Of a DNA stretch of 64,000 nucleotides, positions 53,578 through 62,940 are shown piece after piece (positions within the stretch are counted from its first letter, which is position 1; each line of letters begins with the position of its first letter). A program made the position numbers and the translations under genes. The stretch lies in assembly GCA_038250235.1 (NCBI GenBank), contig JBBSCO010000006.1:18983-82982 (forward strand), given 5' to 3'. Under the pieces are notes generated by a model that was given only the letters and a program-made list of their open reading frames with translations, was not told the DNA's origin and did not search any database. This DNA is from JAAUTS01 sp038250235. Lineage in GTDB: Bacteria; Verrucomicrobiota; Verrucomicrobiia; Methylacidiphilales; JAAUTS01.

Positions 53578-54472
53578 ATCGTCACTCTGGACGGGCTGGG
53601 TGTTTCTCGCCAGTCTGGTCTTGCTGGGGATGCCGCACGGGGCTTTGGATCATCTGGTCTGGTTTAAGGGGACGGGTCGGCGTTTCGGGATCGCAGCGCT
53701 GCTTTGTTTTTGTGGGGTTTATGTGAGCATCGTAATCCTGGCGATCGGGATCTGGTGCTTCGCCCCGTTCTGGTCTGCCGTCGGGCTGATTCTGCTGACC
53801 TGGTTTCATTGGGGCGATGGGGATCGCATGTATGAAAAGGCAGGTGGGGGGGGTAAAGGATGGCTTTTTCTGGCTTGGCGGGGTTCATTGCCGATGCTGG
53901 TTCCCTTGCTCAACCATCCAGGCGATTATGTCGACGTATTACAGGGAGCGATCCGGGTAATTGATCCTTCGGCTGCCGGTCTCGGTTTACTGGATATCGC
54001 AGGCGATCCGATGTTTCGATTTGGCGTGGCGGTATTGCTGATGGTTCTGGGCGGAGTCTTCTGGTGGTATGTAGGCAGGTTTCGGCAGGGCGCCCGAAGG
54101 TTGGTTCTGGAGGACTTGCTTCTAATTGGCGGATTTCTGCTGCTGCCTCCGCTGGCTTCCATCGGGCTGTATTTCATTTTCTGGCATTCCTGGCGGCATA
54201 TTCACTTACTTGCGACCGCCCTGGGCCGACCCGTTGCCCAGGAGGGTGGGGGAGTAAACTGGACCTCTTTTTACCTGCGGGCGACTCCATTTACTTTGGC
54301 CGGGATCGGCTTTGTTGTGGGATTGGCTCTATTTGCCGGCCCCCGTCTGGGCGATGTCAACTTGTTGGTGGGGGTTTACCTGATCGTTCTCTGGGGATTG
54401 ACCTGGCCGCATGCCGTTTTATGCCACCGGATGAGCCGCTTATTTGTACCAATAGCAAATAAATATTCGTAA
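53561..54472 (+). CDS. blh: Brp/Blh-type beta-carotene 15,15'-dioxygenase
   Basis: 303 residues, multi-pass membrane protein. The family's metal-binding histidines appear in GMPHGALDHLVW, TWFHWGDGDRM and YFIFWHSWRHIHLL. Blh cleaves beta-carotene symmetrically to two retinals, the chromophore for rhodopsins. The start overlaps crtY, so the two enzymes are made together. The rhodopsin gene follows 77 bases later with its own promoter. Confidence 0.92.
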   Translation: MSGLPESSLWTGWVFLASLVLLGMPHGALDHLVWFKGTGRRFGIAALLCFCGVYVSIVILAIGIWCFAPFWSAVGLILLTWFHWGDGDRMYEKAGGGGKGWLFLAWRGSLPMLVPLLNHPGDYVDVLQGAIRVIDPSAAGLGLLDIAGDPMFRFGVAVLLMVLGGVFWWYVGRFRQGARRLVLEDLLLIGGFLLLPPLASIGLYFIFWHSWRHIHLLATALGRPVAQEGGGVNWTSFYLRATPFTLAGIGFVVGLALFAGPRLGDVNLLVGVYLIVLWGLTWPHAVLCHRMSRLFVPIANKYS

Positions 54473-54478
54473 GCGAAC

Positions 54479-54508
54479 TTGCATATATGCAAAGAAGGCT
54501 TAAGGTTT
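54479..54508 (+). promoter_or_regulatory. predicted rhodopsin promoter with a palindromic operator
   Basis: TTGCAT at 54479-54484, a 16-base spacer and TAAGGTTT at 54501-54508. TTGCATATATGCAA (54479-54492) is a perfect 14-bp palindrome covering the -35 box. A good ribosome-binding sequence, AAGGAG, lies at 54539-54544, five bases before the ATG. Confidence 0.6.
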
Positions 54509-54549
54509 GCTGTTCCTGTCAAAATATCAAAATCAATTAAGGAGAATAA

Positions 54550-55344
54550 ATGCCCGAACTGTCATTAGGTCAATACGAACTAGTCTATAATACATTATCA
54601 CTGACGATTGCATGCATGTTTGCATCTTTCGTCTTCTTTGTGCTGACCAAAAACAACATCTCACCGCGATACCGTGGATCCGTCATCGCTTCTGCGCTGG
54701 TTGTATTCATCGCCGGCTACCACTACTTCCGGATTTTCGGAAGCTGGGAAGGAGCCTATCAAATCAATGCTGCTGGCAACGCCTGGACGCCGACAGGACT
54801 ACCATTCAACGATGCTTACCGCTATGTCGACTGGCTGCTGACCGTGCCACTGTTGATGGTGGAACTGGTTCTTGTGCTGGCTTTAAGCAAAGAGCTGACA
54901 AAATCGCTGATCTTCAAGTTGGGCATTGCTGCCTTCCTCATGATTGCGTTGGGCTATCCCGGAGAAGTGGATCGCACCAGCTCTGAGCTGATGTCATCCC
55001 GCGGAATGTGGGGATTCCTGAGCACGATTCCGTTTGTCTATATTCTTTATACCGTGTTGACGCATCTGAAGGCTTCCATGGCCAAAGCGCCGAGAGAAAT
55101 TTCTGTGCTGCTGCGCAACGCTGGGTTGCTGACGCTCTTCACCTGGGGATTCTACCCTATCGCCTACATGGCACCGTTTTACGGTCTTACCGGTGGCACA
55201 GCTGAAGTCGGATTGCAGGTCGGTTACAGCATCGCTGACATTGCGGCGAAATGTGGATATGGTCTGTTGATCTACAACATCGCCCGCCTCCGCTCGTTGG
55301 AAGAAGGGTATTCAAACGAAGATGCGAAAATAGCTAGAGTCTGA
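54550..55344 (+). CDS. proton-pumping rhodopsin, xanthorhodopsin/Gloeobacter-rhodopsin type
   Basis: 264 residues with seven membrane helices. The retinal lysine is K234 in VGYSIADIAAK, with counter-ion D230. Helix C reads RYVDWLLTVPLLMVE, giving D94 (proton acceptor), T98 and E105 (donor), the DTE motif of outward proton pumps. H58 in GYHYFRIF fits the Asp-His pair of this group. L102, at the proteorhodopsin colour-switch position, predicts green absorption. G155 in RGMWGFLSTIPF aligns with the glycine that lets a carotenoid antenna touch retinal in xanthorhodopsin and Gloeobacter rhodopsin. It is preceded by crtY-blh, which make retinal. Confidence 0.95.
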   Translation: MPELSLGQYELVYNTLSLTIACMFASFVFFVLTKNNISPRYRGSVIASALVVFIAGYHYFRIFGSWEGAYQINAAGNAWTPTGLPFNDAYRYVDWLLTVPLLMVELVLVLALSKELTKSLIFKLGIAAFLMIALGYPGEVDRTSSELMSSRGMWGFLSTIPFVYILYTVLTHLKASMAKAPREISVLLRNAGLLTLFTWGFYPIAYMAPFYGLTGGTAEVGLQVGYSIADIAAKCGYGLLIYNIARLRSLEEGYSNEDAKIARV

Positions 55345-55370
55345 TTTCGAACATCTTTAAAAACATTAAA

Positions 55371-55401
55371 AGCGGCCCAAAGTATTGGGCCGCTTTTTTT
55401 T
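55371..55401 (+). terminator. rho-independent terminator after rhodopsin
   Basis: Perfect stem AGCGGCCCAA (55371-55380) with TTGGGCCGCT, loop AGTA, then eight T. Confidence 0.95.
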
Positions 55402-55536
55402 CTTCATCTCCAATGCACTGAATTCTCCGCTCCCCAAACTCTTGCAATCCTAAAATGATGGTTGAGTGATAATTCCTCGAAATATTGGTAACTGAATCTC
55501 GATAAGAATCTTACGCATTAGCCAAAGCTGCTTTTT

Positions 55537-56445
55537 ATGACTTCGATCTACAATATGCTCCGGGAGCGATTAATCTCCGAGAAAGCCCGCCAAGCCGGCG
55601 AAAGAGTGGTAGTCACCATCGCTCTGGTTGCTTTTGTTGTTCACCTAATTCTGATCGGGCTGCGCCATTTAGACTTTTTACCGTTCCACAGCCAACAGCT
55701 TGACGAGCTTCTGATTAACCCGATTGCAGCAATCTACACACCTTTTACCTTCATCTTGGTTTATGAAGTCTATCTCCTCGTCTTCTATTTGCCACAGTCC
55801 ATCACCCAATACATCGCCAGGCAGTATGAAATCATCACTCTGATCATTGTCCGTCGGATTTTTAAAGACATCGCCAACCTGAAGTTGACCACTGATTGGT
55901 TTAGCCAGCCGGAGGATATACAACTGACCTGCGATATCGTGGCCACGTTAATCCTCTTTTTACTTATCATCCTCTTCTATCGGCTGGCCCGCAGTCTTCC
56001 GGTTAACACAAAAGGGAAGGAGTCTTACTCCCCCGATTTACTCCGCTTCATCTATTTTAAAAATATTATCAGCTTGTTGTTGGTTCCGTTGTTGGTGGGT
56101 CTTGCAATCTACAGTTTTGTTACCTGGACCCAGGAGACCTTTTTCATGGCTAATGAAGCAACCGTTACTGTCATTGACGTGAACAAAGTTTTTTTTGAAG
56201 ATTTTTTTGGAATTCTGGTCATGGTCGATGTGTTCCTGCTTCTGCTTTCCCTTATTCACACGGACAGTTTTTCCAAGGTGGTGCGGAATTCCGGTTTCGT
56301 TATTTCGACCATTTTGATCAAGATATCCTTCGGAGCTGATGGACTAGTTAGTATCGCCCTTATTTTGGGGGCTGTTTCCTTTGGAGTCGCGATTCTTTGG
56401 GCGCACAACCTCTTTGAACGAACCCTCTCACCTGCTCCAGAATGA
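55537..56445 (+). CDS. multi-pass membrane protein of unknown function
   Basis: 302 residues with about seven membrane helices and few charges between them; I do not recognise a family. Notable pieces: VVVTIALVAFVVHLILIGLR, a loop with FHSQQLDELLINPIAAIYTPF and IARQYEIITLIIVRRIFKDIANL, and TLILFLLIILFYRL. The QYEIITLIIVRRIFKDI segment between helices is the most conserved-looking part and may be cytosolic. It is separated from rhodopsin by a strong terminator, so a link with phototrophy rests only on position. Confidence 0.75.
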   Translation: MTSIYNMLRERLISEKARQAGERVVVTIALVAFVVHLILIGLRHLDFLPFHSQQLDELLINPIAAIYTPFTFILVYEVYLLVFYLPQSITQYIARQYEIITLIIVRRIFKDIANLKLTTDWFSQPEDIQLTCDIVATLILFLLIILFYRLARSLPVNTKGKESYSPDLLRFIYFKNIISLLLVPLLVGLAIYSFVTWTQETFFMANEATVTVIDVNKVFFEDFFGILVMVDVFLLLLSLIHTDSFSKVVRNSGFVISTILIKISFGADGLVSIALILGAVSFGVAILWAHNLFERTLSPAPE

Positions 56446-56658
56446 TTGCCTCTGTTTGAATGGCTTAACATTTGGTTCGCTTTTTGTGCCCGCGATTCAG
56501 CGATGGCAGGATATCCGTATGAAGCTGGAACAAATCCATAGGCAGCTGCTGACTCCATTTTTTTATCATTCACAAAAGTTAAAGTTTAAAACGTCAATTT
56601 TGACGGGCTCGTTTTTATTGGTAACAAGCGTGGTGTCGGTAATAATCCGGCTTCCGCC

Positions 56659-57087
56659 ATGAAACTGTTCTCCAAACTAAATTTCTTCCTGCTGTCGGGC
56701 TATCTGATGGCCTGCCAACTCCCAGCTCAGGAGCATGCCAACCGGTCTCCGGTTAAAATGCTTCAGGAAGCTTGTGAAAAGGGGGATCTGGAACTTTTGG
56801 AGCAGGCACTCCGCCAGGGGGCTCATCTGGAAGCACGTGACTATGCGGGATACACTCCCCTCGCCCAAGCGGCAAGATACGGCAAGGTTGAAGTGATGAA
56901 GGCTCTACTGAAGCGGGGGGCTGATATCAAGGCCTGGGATAGGGAGGGGACTTCGGTTCTCTTCAGAGCTTGTTTCCATAATCAAACGGCGGCGGCTTTA
57001 TTTCTTCTGGAAAAAGGACTGAGTCCCAATTGGGGAAAGCCAGGGAATACGCTCTGTTTAGCGACTGCTGCTTATGGGGTGATTTAA
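56659..57087 (+). CDS. ankyrin-repeat protein, N-terminal part (before a frameshift)
   Basis: 142 residues: a signal-like start (NFFLLSGYLMACQLPA, with a lipobox-like MAC), then ankyrin repeats (GDLELLEQALRQGAHLEARD, GYTPLAQAARYGKVEVMKALLKRGADI, TSVLFRACFHNQTAAALFLLEKG). The frame stops in the middle of a repeat at 57087, while the next repeat goes on in another frame from about 57076. Adding one base in the GGGG run near 57075-57078 restores a continuous repeat (AAY-G-GDLKLVTALVEHGAEIN). It is best read as the first part of one exported ankyrin protein of about 620 residues. Confidence 0.7.
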   Translation: MKLFSKLNFFLLSGYLMACQLPAQEHANRSPVKMLQEACEKGDLELLEQALRQGAHLEARDYAGYTPLAQAARYGKVEVMKALLKRGADIKAWDREGTSVLFRACFHNQTAAALFLLEKGLSPNWGKPGNTLCLATAAYGVI

Positions 57088-58520
57088 AGTTGGTCACGGC
57101 ACTTGTGGAGCACGGAGCGGAAATTAACGATAATAGTGGAAGAGCAACGGCTCTCATGGAGGCTATCAACAAGAATTATACCGGGATTGTACTTTACCTC
57201 TTGTCTGCTGGTGCCGATCCCAAGATATCCGCTCCCGGGCGCAAAAGTGCCTGGTGGTCCAAATATCCTCCGGTGTCGGTGGCTGCGTGGAATGGGAATG
57301 CCGAAATGATCAGGGCGTTGGTGGTCAAAGGCTGTGATGTCAATGAGCTCTCCCCGATTGATGAGAGTCCCTTGATTCTTGCCACAAGGAACGACCGATC
57401 GGATGCAATCAAGGCCCTGGTTGAGACGGGTGCGGATGTGAATGCTCGTCACCCCAAAAACAAGTGGGTTGCTCTCCACTATGCGGCGGAAGAGGGAAAG
57501 GTTGAGGCCTTAAAAGCTCTTGTGGATAAAGGGGCCAATCTGGAGGTCAGGGCTTCTGGCGAAAGAACGGCTTTGATGATGGCGGCTTGGGAAGCCGAGG
57601 AGGAATGCGTCAAAGTGCTGTTAGATGCCAGGGCTGACCCTAATGCCCAAAACAGTAGTGGAAAAACTTCCCTCATGTATTCCTGTCACAGACACTCTGC
57701 CAGCAAGAGCCAGATCGAGGCCCTTTTAAAGGCCGGAGCCAGACTCGATTTAAAAGACGGATTGGGAAATACGGCTTTGACCTATGCAGCAAGCCGGGGA
57801 CATCAGGACTTGGTTGAACTTTTCCTGGTCAAAGGAGCTGATCTCAAGGAAAGGCATATTCTTTCTACAGAGCTAAGAGGGAAAAAGGTTACGGACAGGC
57901 AGGCCTGGGTTTTGGGTCTGGGCTCTATTTATGCGCTTATTAATAATGATGAGCTTTCTTCTTTAGGTGATACTTCCATCAGACCATATCAGCGCGAAGT
58001 CAATTCGTTGAAAAAATACTGGAAGATCGAAAGCAGGGAGGATGCCTATAGGACTCTGACCTGGCTTAAGAGTGAGGGGTATCGCATAAAGTATCAAAAA
58101 ATGGCTACCCAATCATCCTGGTGGAGCATTTTATTGTATCAGGCCATGGTTCCACTGAAATTGGCCAACTCTGAGTCCGTCAAAAAACAGCTTTTTGCCA
58201 GGCAAAGTTACCGTAGGTGGGGGGATCGTAGTGGTTTGATGTGGGATCTCAGTCGTATAGTAATGGTGACCCGCTCTGCTTATGAGGCAGGATATCTGGA
58301 AGAAGATGAAGTTTGGGAACTTCTTATGCCGATAGGAGTTGAAGTGCAGAAAAAATTCGGTTCTTGGCGGGAAATGGGGGAAAACTTTCTGGATGGCAGG
58401 GAAATATGGGATGGTGAAAGGAATTCGCGGTTTCAGACCTGTTTTGAGTTGCTGTCTGATCCCAGGGATAAGAACAGCCCATGGAACAAGTATTCATGGG
58501 ATTTGGACCTGACTGAATGA
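57030..58520 (+). CDS. ankyrin-repeat protein, main part (after the frameshift)
   Basis: The open frame gives 496 residues, but the first 15 or so are out of register. The repeats start at GDLKLVTALVEHGAEIN and continue for about seven units (for example SPLILATRNDRSDAIKALVETGADVNA and TALMMAAWEAEEECVKVLLDARADPNA) to about residue 290. A C-terminal helical domain without repeats follows (DAYRTLTWLKSEGYRIKY, then MWDLSRIVMVTRSAYEAGYL), resembling DUF1266-type regions found with ankyrin proteins. Ankyrin repeats bind other proteins. The intact gene would run 56659-58520 and be exported. Confidence 0.75.
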   Translation: MGKAREYALFSDCCLWGDLKLVTALVEHGAEINDNSGRATALMEAINKNYTGIVLYLLSAGADPKISAPGRKSAWWSKYPPVSVAAWNGNAEMIRALVVKGCDVNELSPIDESPLILATRNDRSDAIKALVETGADVNARHPKNKWVALHYAAEEGKVEALKALVDKGANLEVRASGERTALMMAAWEAEEECVKVLLDARADPNAQNSSGKTSLMYSCHRHSASKSQIEALLKAGARLDLKDGLGNTALTYAASRGHQDLVELFLVKGADLKERHILSTELRGKKVTDRQAWVLGLGSIYALINNDELSSLGDTSIRPYQREVNSLKKYWKIESREDAYRTLTWLKSEGYRIKYQKMATQSSWWSILLYQAMVPLKLANSESVKKQLFARQSYRRWGDRSGLMWDLSRIVMVTRSAYEAGYLEEDEVWELLMPIGVEVQKKFGSWREMGENFLDGREIWDGERNSRFQTCFELLSDPRDKNSPWNKYSWDLDLTE

Positions 58521-58983
58521 CCCTGCTTAAGCAAACCCCACTTACTTTCCCCTGCTCCTGTCCAAACATCCTTGTTTCTCCAGATATCTGCATCCAGGAT
58601 AGTATCATTTGAAGTAGGTCAGGCAATTTGAACCAAGGCAATAAAATGCTGGGCATAAAAGGGAGGGTAATACCCCATAGAGTGCCCGCCGACCCTCTCT
58701 ACTCTTTCTAATGATGGCAAATAATTTGTGCGAAAAAACGAACCCTTTTGTGGAAAACCTATCCTGTTTTCAGAGGTTGTGTTTATTCATTTCAAACAAA
58801 AATAGCTTGGTATCCTGGTCATTCCAATGTTAGAGCCTCCCGCCATGCGATCGGAGTTTGCAATCCGGGAGCCTAGAGTGCTTCTGTAACAACGACTGCG
58901 AAAACGTTGAGTATTGAGAGTTGAGCGCATAAACCAACCTGGCCATTGAACTTTGCTTAACACGTGCGATCAGCGGATTTAGT
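58521..58983. other. non-coding interval of about 460 bases
   Basis: No gene on either strand is supported. It holds AT-rich stretches and no clear repeat or terminator. The promoter of the phosphatase/cardiolipin-synthase pair should lie in its right end. Confidence 0.5.
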
Positions 58984-59742
58984 ATGAAAATTTCCATTCT
59001 AAATTGGAACATCTGGTCCCAGAACCTGCCTTTGTTGGGTTGGGCTGCACGGCGGGGCACCATCTTATCCACCCTGCAGGATTGTGCAGCCGACTTTATT
59101 TGTCTCCAAGAAGTACGCTGGAACTGGATGAAAGATCTCGAGGCGGCATTGCCCTTCTACAAATGGACGGGTATGGCGAGGGATTTGGCCCTCAATTCCG
59201 AGTCAACCCCGATTTTTTACCACCATGGCCGTTTTACGCTCCTTACAACAGAAACTTTCTGGCTTTCGGATAATCCTGACCGGATATCCCACGGATGGGA
59301 TGCACATTATCCACGTACTGCGACATGCTGTAGCTTCCGCTGCAATCAATCTCAAAAGTTAGTCACCGTGGTAAACACCCATCTGGATCATTGGGGCCGG
59401 AAGTCGCGCGAACTAGGTGCCGGTTTGATCCGAAAAAAAATGGAACAACTGCCCACGGATCAGGCCATTCTTGTAGCAGGTGATTTAAACTCTGTTCCGG
59501 GATCGTTGCCTTGCCAGATTTTAATGGAAAATAACTTTCTTCAGGACTGCGCCCAGGGGAATTCCGCTTCTTCATGGAATGCATGGGTGGGCGGGCGCTT
59601 TGGTTGGTGGCAAAGCCGCCTGGACTACATTTTCAGCCGGAACATGGAAATCCGCGACTATCAACTCCTGAAGGATCCCGGAAATTGGCTTCCGTCGTCC
59701 GATCATAAAGCACTCTTCGCCCGGCTGGAGATTTTATCATGA
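58984..59742 (+). CDS. endonuclease/exonuclease/phosphatase (EEP) family protein
   Basis: 252 residues with the EEP fold: ISILNWNIWSQ (metal-binding Asn), FICLQEVRW (Glu), VVNTHLDHWG (His), ILVAGDLNSVPG (D and N) and the C-terminal SSDHKALFA (catalytic His). The fold covers DNA nucleases, inositol and sphingomyelin phosphodiesterases. Its stop overlaps the cardiolipin synthase start (ATGA), and phosphatase/synthase pairs of this kind are common, so a phospholipid-related substrate is likely. Confidence 0.9.
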   Translation: MKISILNWNIWSQNLPLLGWAARRGTILSTLQDCAADFICLQEVRWNWMKDLEAALPFYKWTGMARDLALNSESTPIFYHHGRFTLLTTETFWLSDNPDRISHGWDAHYPRTATCCSFRCNQSQKLVTVVNTHLDHWGRKSRELGAGLIRKKMEQLPTDQAILVAGDLNSVPGSLPCQILMENNFLQDCAQGNSASSWNAWVGGRFGWWQSRLDYIFSRNMEIRDYQLLKDPGNWLPSSDHKALFARLEILS

Positions 59743-61157
59743 TTTCCGTCGGAATAGCGTTGGCGGCTGTCGGATGGATCGTATCTCTAGTCACGATCCC
59801 CTTCATCCTGCTATCTAACAAACGTCCCGCAGGTGTTTTGGCGTGGCTGTGGGCTGTTCTCCTGTTTCCTTATTTCGGGGCTTTTTGTTATTTGGTTTTC
59901 GGCAGTGAACGTGTTTATCGGCGCCATCTTCGCAGACGGCGGAAAGACCACGTTCGGCGGAATGAGATTGGCGAACAGCCCCTGCCCGATGGTTTGGATA
60001 AGGGTGATAGTGATTTGGGGGAATTACTTTCCAATTTGAATATTTTTTCCAGCAGCCGCTATGAAGAAGCCGAACTGTTGGTGGGAGGAGGGGCATTTTA
60101 TGCCGCCCTTGAAAAACTCATCCTAGGCGCCCGGACCAGTATTTTCGTCGAGTTTTTTATATGGAGAAATGATGAATATGGCCAGCGAATGCTGAAGCTG
60201 CTGGTTGGGGCCGCCCGGCGTGGGGTGAAGGTCTGTGTGATTGTGGATGAGATGGGAAGCTTATCCTTGCCAAGAGGTTTTTTCAATGAACTGCTGAAGG
60301 CTGGCGGCAAGTTTTCATGGTTCAATGCCCTCCATCTTTTGCGCAATCGCTGGGCCTTCAGCCTGCGGAACCACCGTAAAATTCAAATCATCGACGGCCA
60401 CACAGCCTTTGTCGGCGGCATGAATCTTGGGCGTGAATACATGGGTGTGGATGTTTCCCATGGCAGTTGGCAGGACATGCAGGTTCGCGTCACCGGACCG
60501 GTCGTGGTTTCACTCACCCAGACTTTTTTTGAAGACTGGCACTTTGCCACGAAAGAAGACCTCAATAATGCTCTGCCTTCTAAGAAAGTGGTTCCCACTA
60601 CATCAACCTCAGGATTGGTTCAGGTGGTGGAAGATGGCCCTGATTCCTGTCGACATCCGATTATTCACTCCAGTTTGGCCATCCTGAATGCCGCTCAGAA
60701 AAGCGTATGGATAGCTGCAGGTTATTTTTTCCCACAGGAACCCTTATTGAGTGGCCTTAGAATGGCGGCTATGCGCGGAGTTGATGTGAGAATCCTCATT
60801 CCGGCCAAGACCGATCATCCCTATCTGGTCATAGGAGCGAGATCCTATTACGAGGAGCTGTTGTCTTACGGGGTGCGGCTTTTTGAATATAGTCGCGGAA
60901 CCCACCATGCGAAGGTTGTCGTGATGGATAAAAAATGGGTTTCGATTGGCTCCGCCAATTTTGACATTCGTTCCATGCGATTAAATTTTGAGTTGAACCT
61001 CCTGTTCCAAGCACCTGACCTCGCCTCCGAAGTCGTTGCCGTTTTGGAGAAAGATTTTGCACACTCCAAGGAGATCAAGTTGGAGACGTTTAAGATGCGT
61101 TCGATCTGGGTTAAGCTTGCAGAAAACACCTCCCGATTGCTGGGACCTGTCCTTTAA
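59739..61157 (+). CDS. cls: cardiolipin synthase (phospholipase D family)
   Basis: 472 residues. Two N-terminal membrane helices (IALAAVGWIVSLVTIPFILL and GVLAWLWAVLLFPYFGAFCY) precede two PLD domains. The HKD motifs are NHRKIQIIDGHTAFVGGMN and HHAKVVVMDKKWVSIGSANFD. Cls joins two phosphatidylglycerols into cardiolipin at the inner membrane. Length, helices and motif spacing fit bacterial ClsA. It is translated in coupling with the upstream EEP gene. Confidence 0.94.
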   Translation: MISVGIALAAVGWIVSLVTIPFILLSNKRPAGVLAWLWAVLLFPYFGAFCYLVFGSERVYRRHLRRRRKDHVRRNEIGEQPLPDGLDKGDSDLGELLSNLNIFSSSRYEEAELLVGGGAFYAALEKLILGARTSIFVEFFIWRNDEYGQRMLKLLVGAARRGVKVCVIVDEMGSLSLPRGFFNELLKAGGKFSWFNALHLLRNRWAFSLRNHRKIQIIDGHTAFVGGMNLGREYMGVDVSHGSWQDMQVRVTGPVVVSLTQTFFEDWHFATKEDLNNALPSKKVVPTTSTSGLVQVVEDGPDSCRHPIIHSSLAILNAAQKSVWIAAGYFFPQEPLLSGLRMAAMRGVDVRILIPAKTDHPYLVIGARSYYEELLSYGVRLFEYSRGTHHAKVVVMDKKWVSIGSANFDIRSMRLNFELNLLFQAPDLASEVVAVLEKDFAHSKEIKLETFKMRSIWVKLAENTSRLLGPVL

Positions 61158-62231
61158 GATTTTGCTTTGTATCAACCCCCGACTCCCGATGAATATATAG
61201 GGTTCCCAAATAAACCTGAGTAGGGTGGGTTGATTGCGGATATTCCATCAATTTGCGACTGCTCATATCCAGCTTGGGGCTTGTGGCATCTTTAACTTTC
61301 TGCTCGCCCATTATTTAGTTAGGCCCTGTAGGTCATAAATTTTCGATCAGGTCTTCGATTCGATCAAGGATGGTTTTGCAACGTCAGAGGAATAGAGCAA
61401 CAACTATGGCGCTCCGGAAAAGAGTGGTGGCAAATCGGAATCCATGCACAGGCCAGCATGATTCCATTTCATTGCAGTTTGGCCGAGACAGCGAATCAGA
61501 AGGTAATGACGGGAAGAATTCTGTTCAAAGGCGTAACCCAAAAAGAAACAACCATGAGATGTCCACACAAGATGATGGGCACTTCAATGCGGTGATCCGC
61601 CTACTTTCCCTGCATCCCAGAGGTGTTGAGAATTAGGGAATATTATTGAGCCCATCCCGTTGGCAGGAGCGTTGCACGGTGAAGCTGAAACCAGCCGCGC
61701 ACAGGCGGAGCTATTCTGGAAATGGACTTAGGAAACTTTTATTCGTGCTATTTCCTCATTACCCGGCAGTTGATAGCAGCTGAGGTTATGCCACCCATGA
61801 ACAAAAAAGGGCTCAAAGAAAAAGGTCGGAGGAAGGGAATGGACAGGATAAAGAGACCCAGTAGCAGACCGGAGGGCCTCCAGGGATTTCAACAAGAGCC
61901 GCATCGTGATGCGCTTTGTTTGTAAGCATTCAGGGCATCAGTCGCGGCCTGAGGAATTCCTTGCCTGGATCATTTGCGTTGCTGTCCGTTGAGTGTTGTT
62001 AGGAGACAACTCTCCTTGAACGTTGATATTCTCGATTCCAACTTCTTCTTTTTACCACCCCGGCTTAGGATTTCAACAATAGCTGTTTTGAATGATGGTC
62101 TCCCGCAGCTTGCAATATTGTAAGCCCGTATAAAACCAAAAATTTATTCATTAAAATCTCCATCTTGCTTGCAGCGTTGGACTTATCCATGATCTGCTTC
62201 CCGATGGCATACTTCCTGCAAATGGAGTTGC
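61158..62231. other. 1.07-kb interval without a convincing gene
   Basis: Open frames at 61370-61636 and 61722-61925 (plus) and 61111-61311 (minus) lack family motifs, start-site signals and steady codon use. The region is probably degraded sequence; it opens a stretch of gene remnants running to the right edge. Confidence 0.5.
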
Positions 62232-62729
62232 ATGAATTACGCTCCGTTTCTCAAATGCTGTCGCTGTAGCGCCTATTCGCTCTTCGTTCTGGGCTGCTTC
62301 CTTCCTGAAATTTCATGCGCCCGCAATCTGCCCTTGGATGTTGTGGGTGTAGAACCCAGAAAAAACAATAATGTGCGGGTGTTTCACGAGGCACGTATCA
62401 CGGTTTATTGGCAGAACTCCGACTACTATACCAAATTATTGAAAAGTTCGTCTGGGGTCCGGCTTAAAAATGGCATGCATGTGGCGGTCGATCCCAAGCT
62501 CATCCCTTATGGCTCCAAGATCCGGATTAAAGGATGGGGAACCTATACTGCCGTCGATACCGGCAGTGCCGTGATCAAACGAACTGCAGCCAAAAGAATG
62601 GGAAAAAATGTTCCGGTCGTTGATGTCTTTTTTGTCAGTAAGGAGGAAGCGCTCCGGGCCACCAGAATGAATCCGATTTTTTCCAGGGTTGAGATTATCG
62701 AAGTTGCCAAATCCAGCCCGAAGATCTGA
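62232..62729 (+). CDS. exported 3D-domain protein
   Basis: 165 residues. A signal-like N-terminus with a possible lipobox (SLFVLGC) is followed by a 3D domain: GVRLKNGMHVAVDPKLIPYGSKIRIKG (two pieces), GTYTAVDTGSAVI and VPVVDVFFVSKEEALR, with the aspartates that name the domain. 3D domains have a double-psi beta-barrel fold as in MltA and RlpA and cut or bind peptidoglycan. The only gene in the right-hand zone that looks intact. Confidence 0.8.
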   Translation: MNYAPFLKCCRCSAYSLFVLGCFLPEISCARNLPLDVVGVEPRKNNNVRVFHEARITVYWQNSDYYTKLLKSSSGVRLKNGMHVAVDPKLIPYGSKIRIKGWGTYTAVDTGSAVIKRTAAKRMGKNVPVVDVFFVSKEEALRATRMNPIFSRVEIIEVAKSSPKI

Positions 62730-62940
62730 ATGGTTCCGCCAGCCAAAACCGGGGTGTACTTGGCTCTGTGGGAAATCCGCCCTGAGTCCTTTCGTGCCTA
62801 GACCCGCTCTGCAGCGTGATCGACACAACTGCCTGATCGCGAAGAAGGGATCATTTTCACAGCTCCTTTGGCCGCCCAGCACAAACCCCCGCCAGTGCTA
62901 TCATTTGAAACGCCGCTGGTGCACCGATATCTACTGGCTG

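Noticed and set aside
56381..56662. 93-codon plus-strand frame between the membrane protein and the ankyrin gene
   Set aside because: It starts inside the upstream gene in another frame, has no family features and no ribosome-binding site.
61370..61636. 88-codon frame in the degraded region
   Set aside because: Low-complexity, charge-rich translation without similarity to anything I know.
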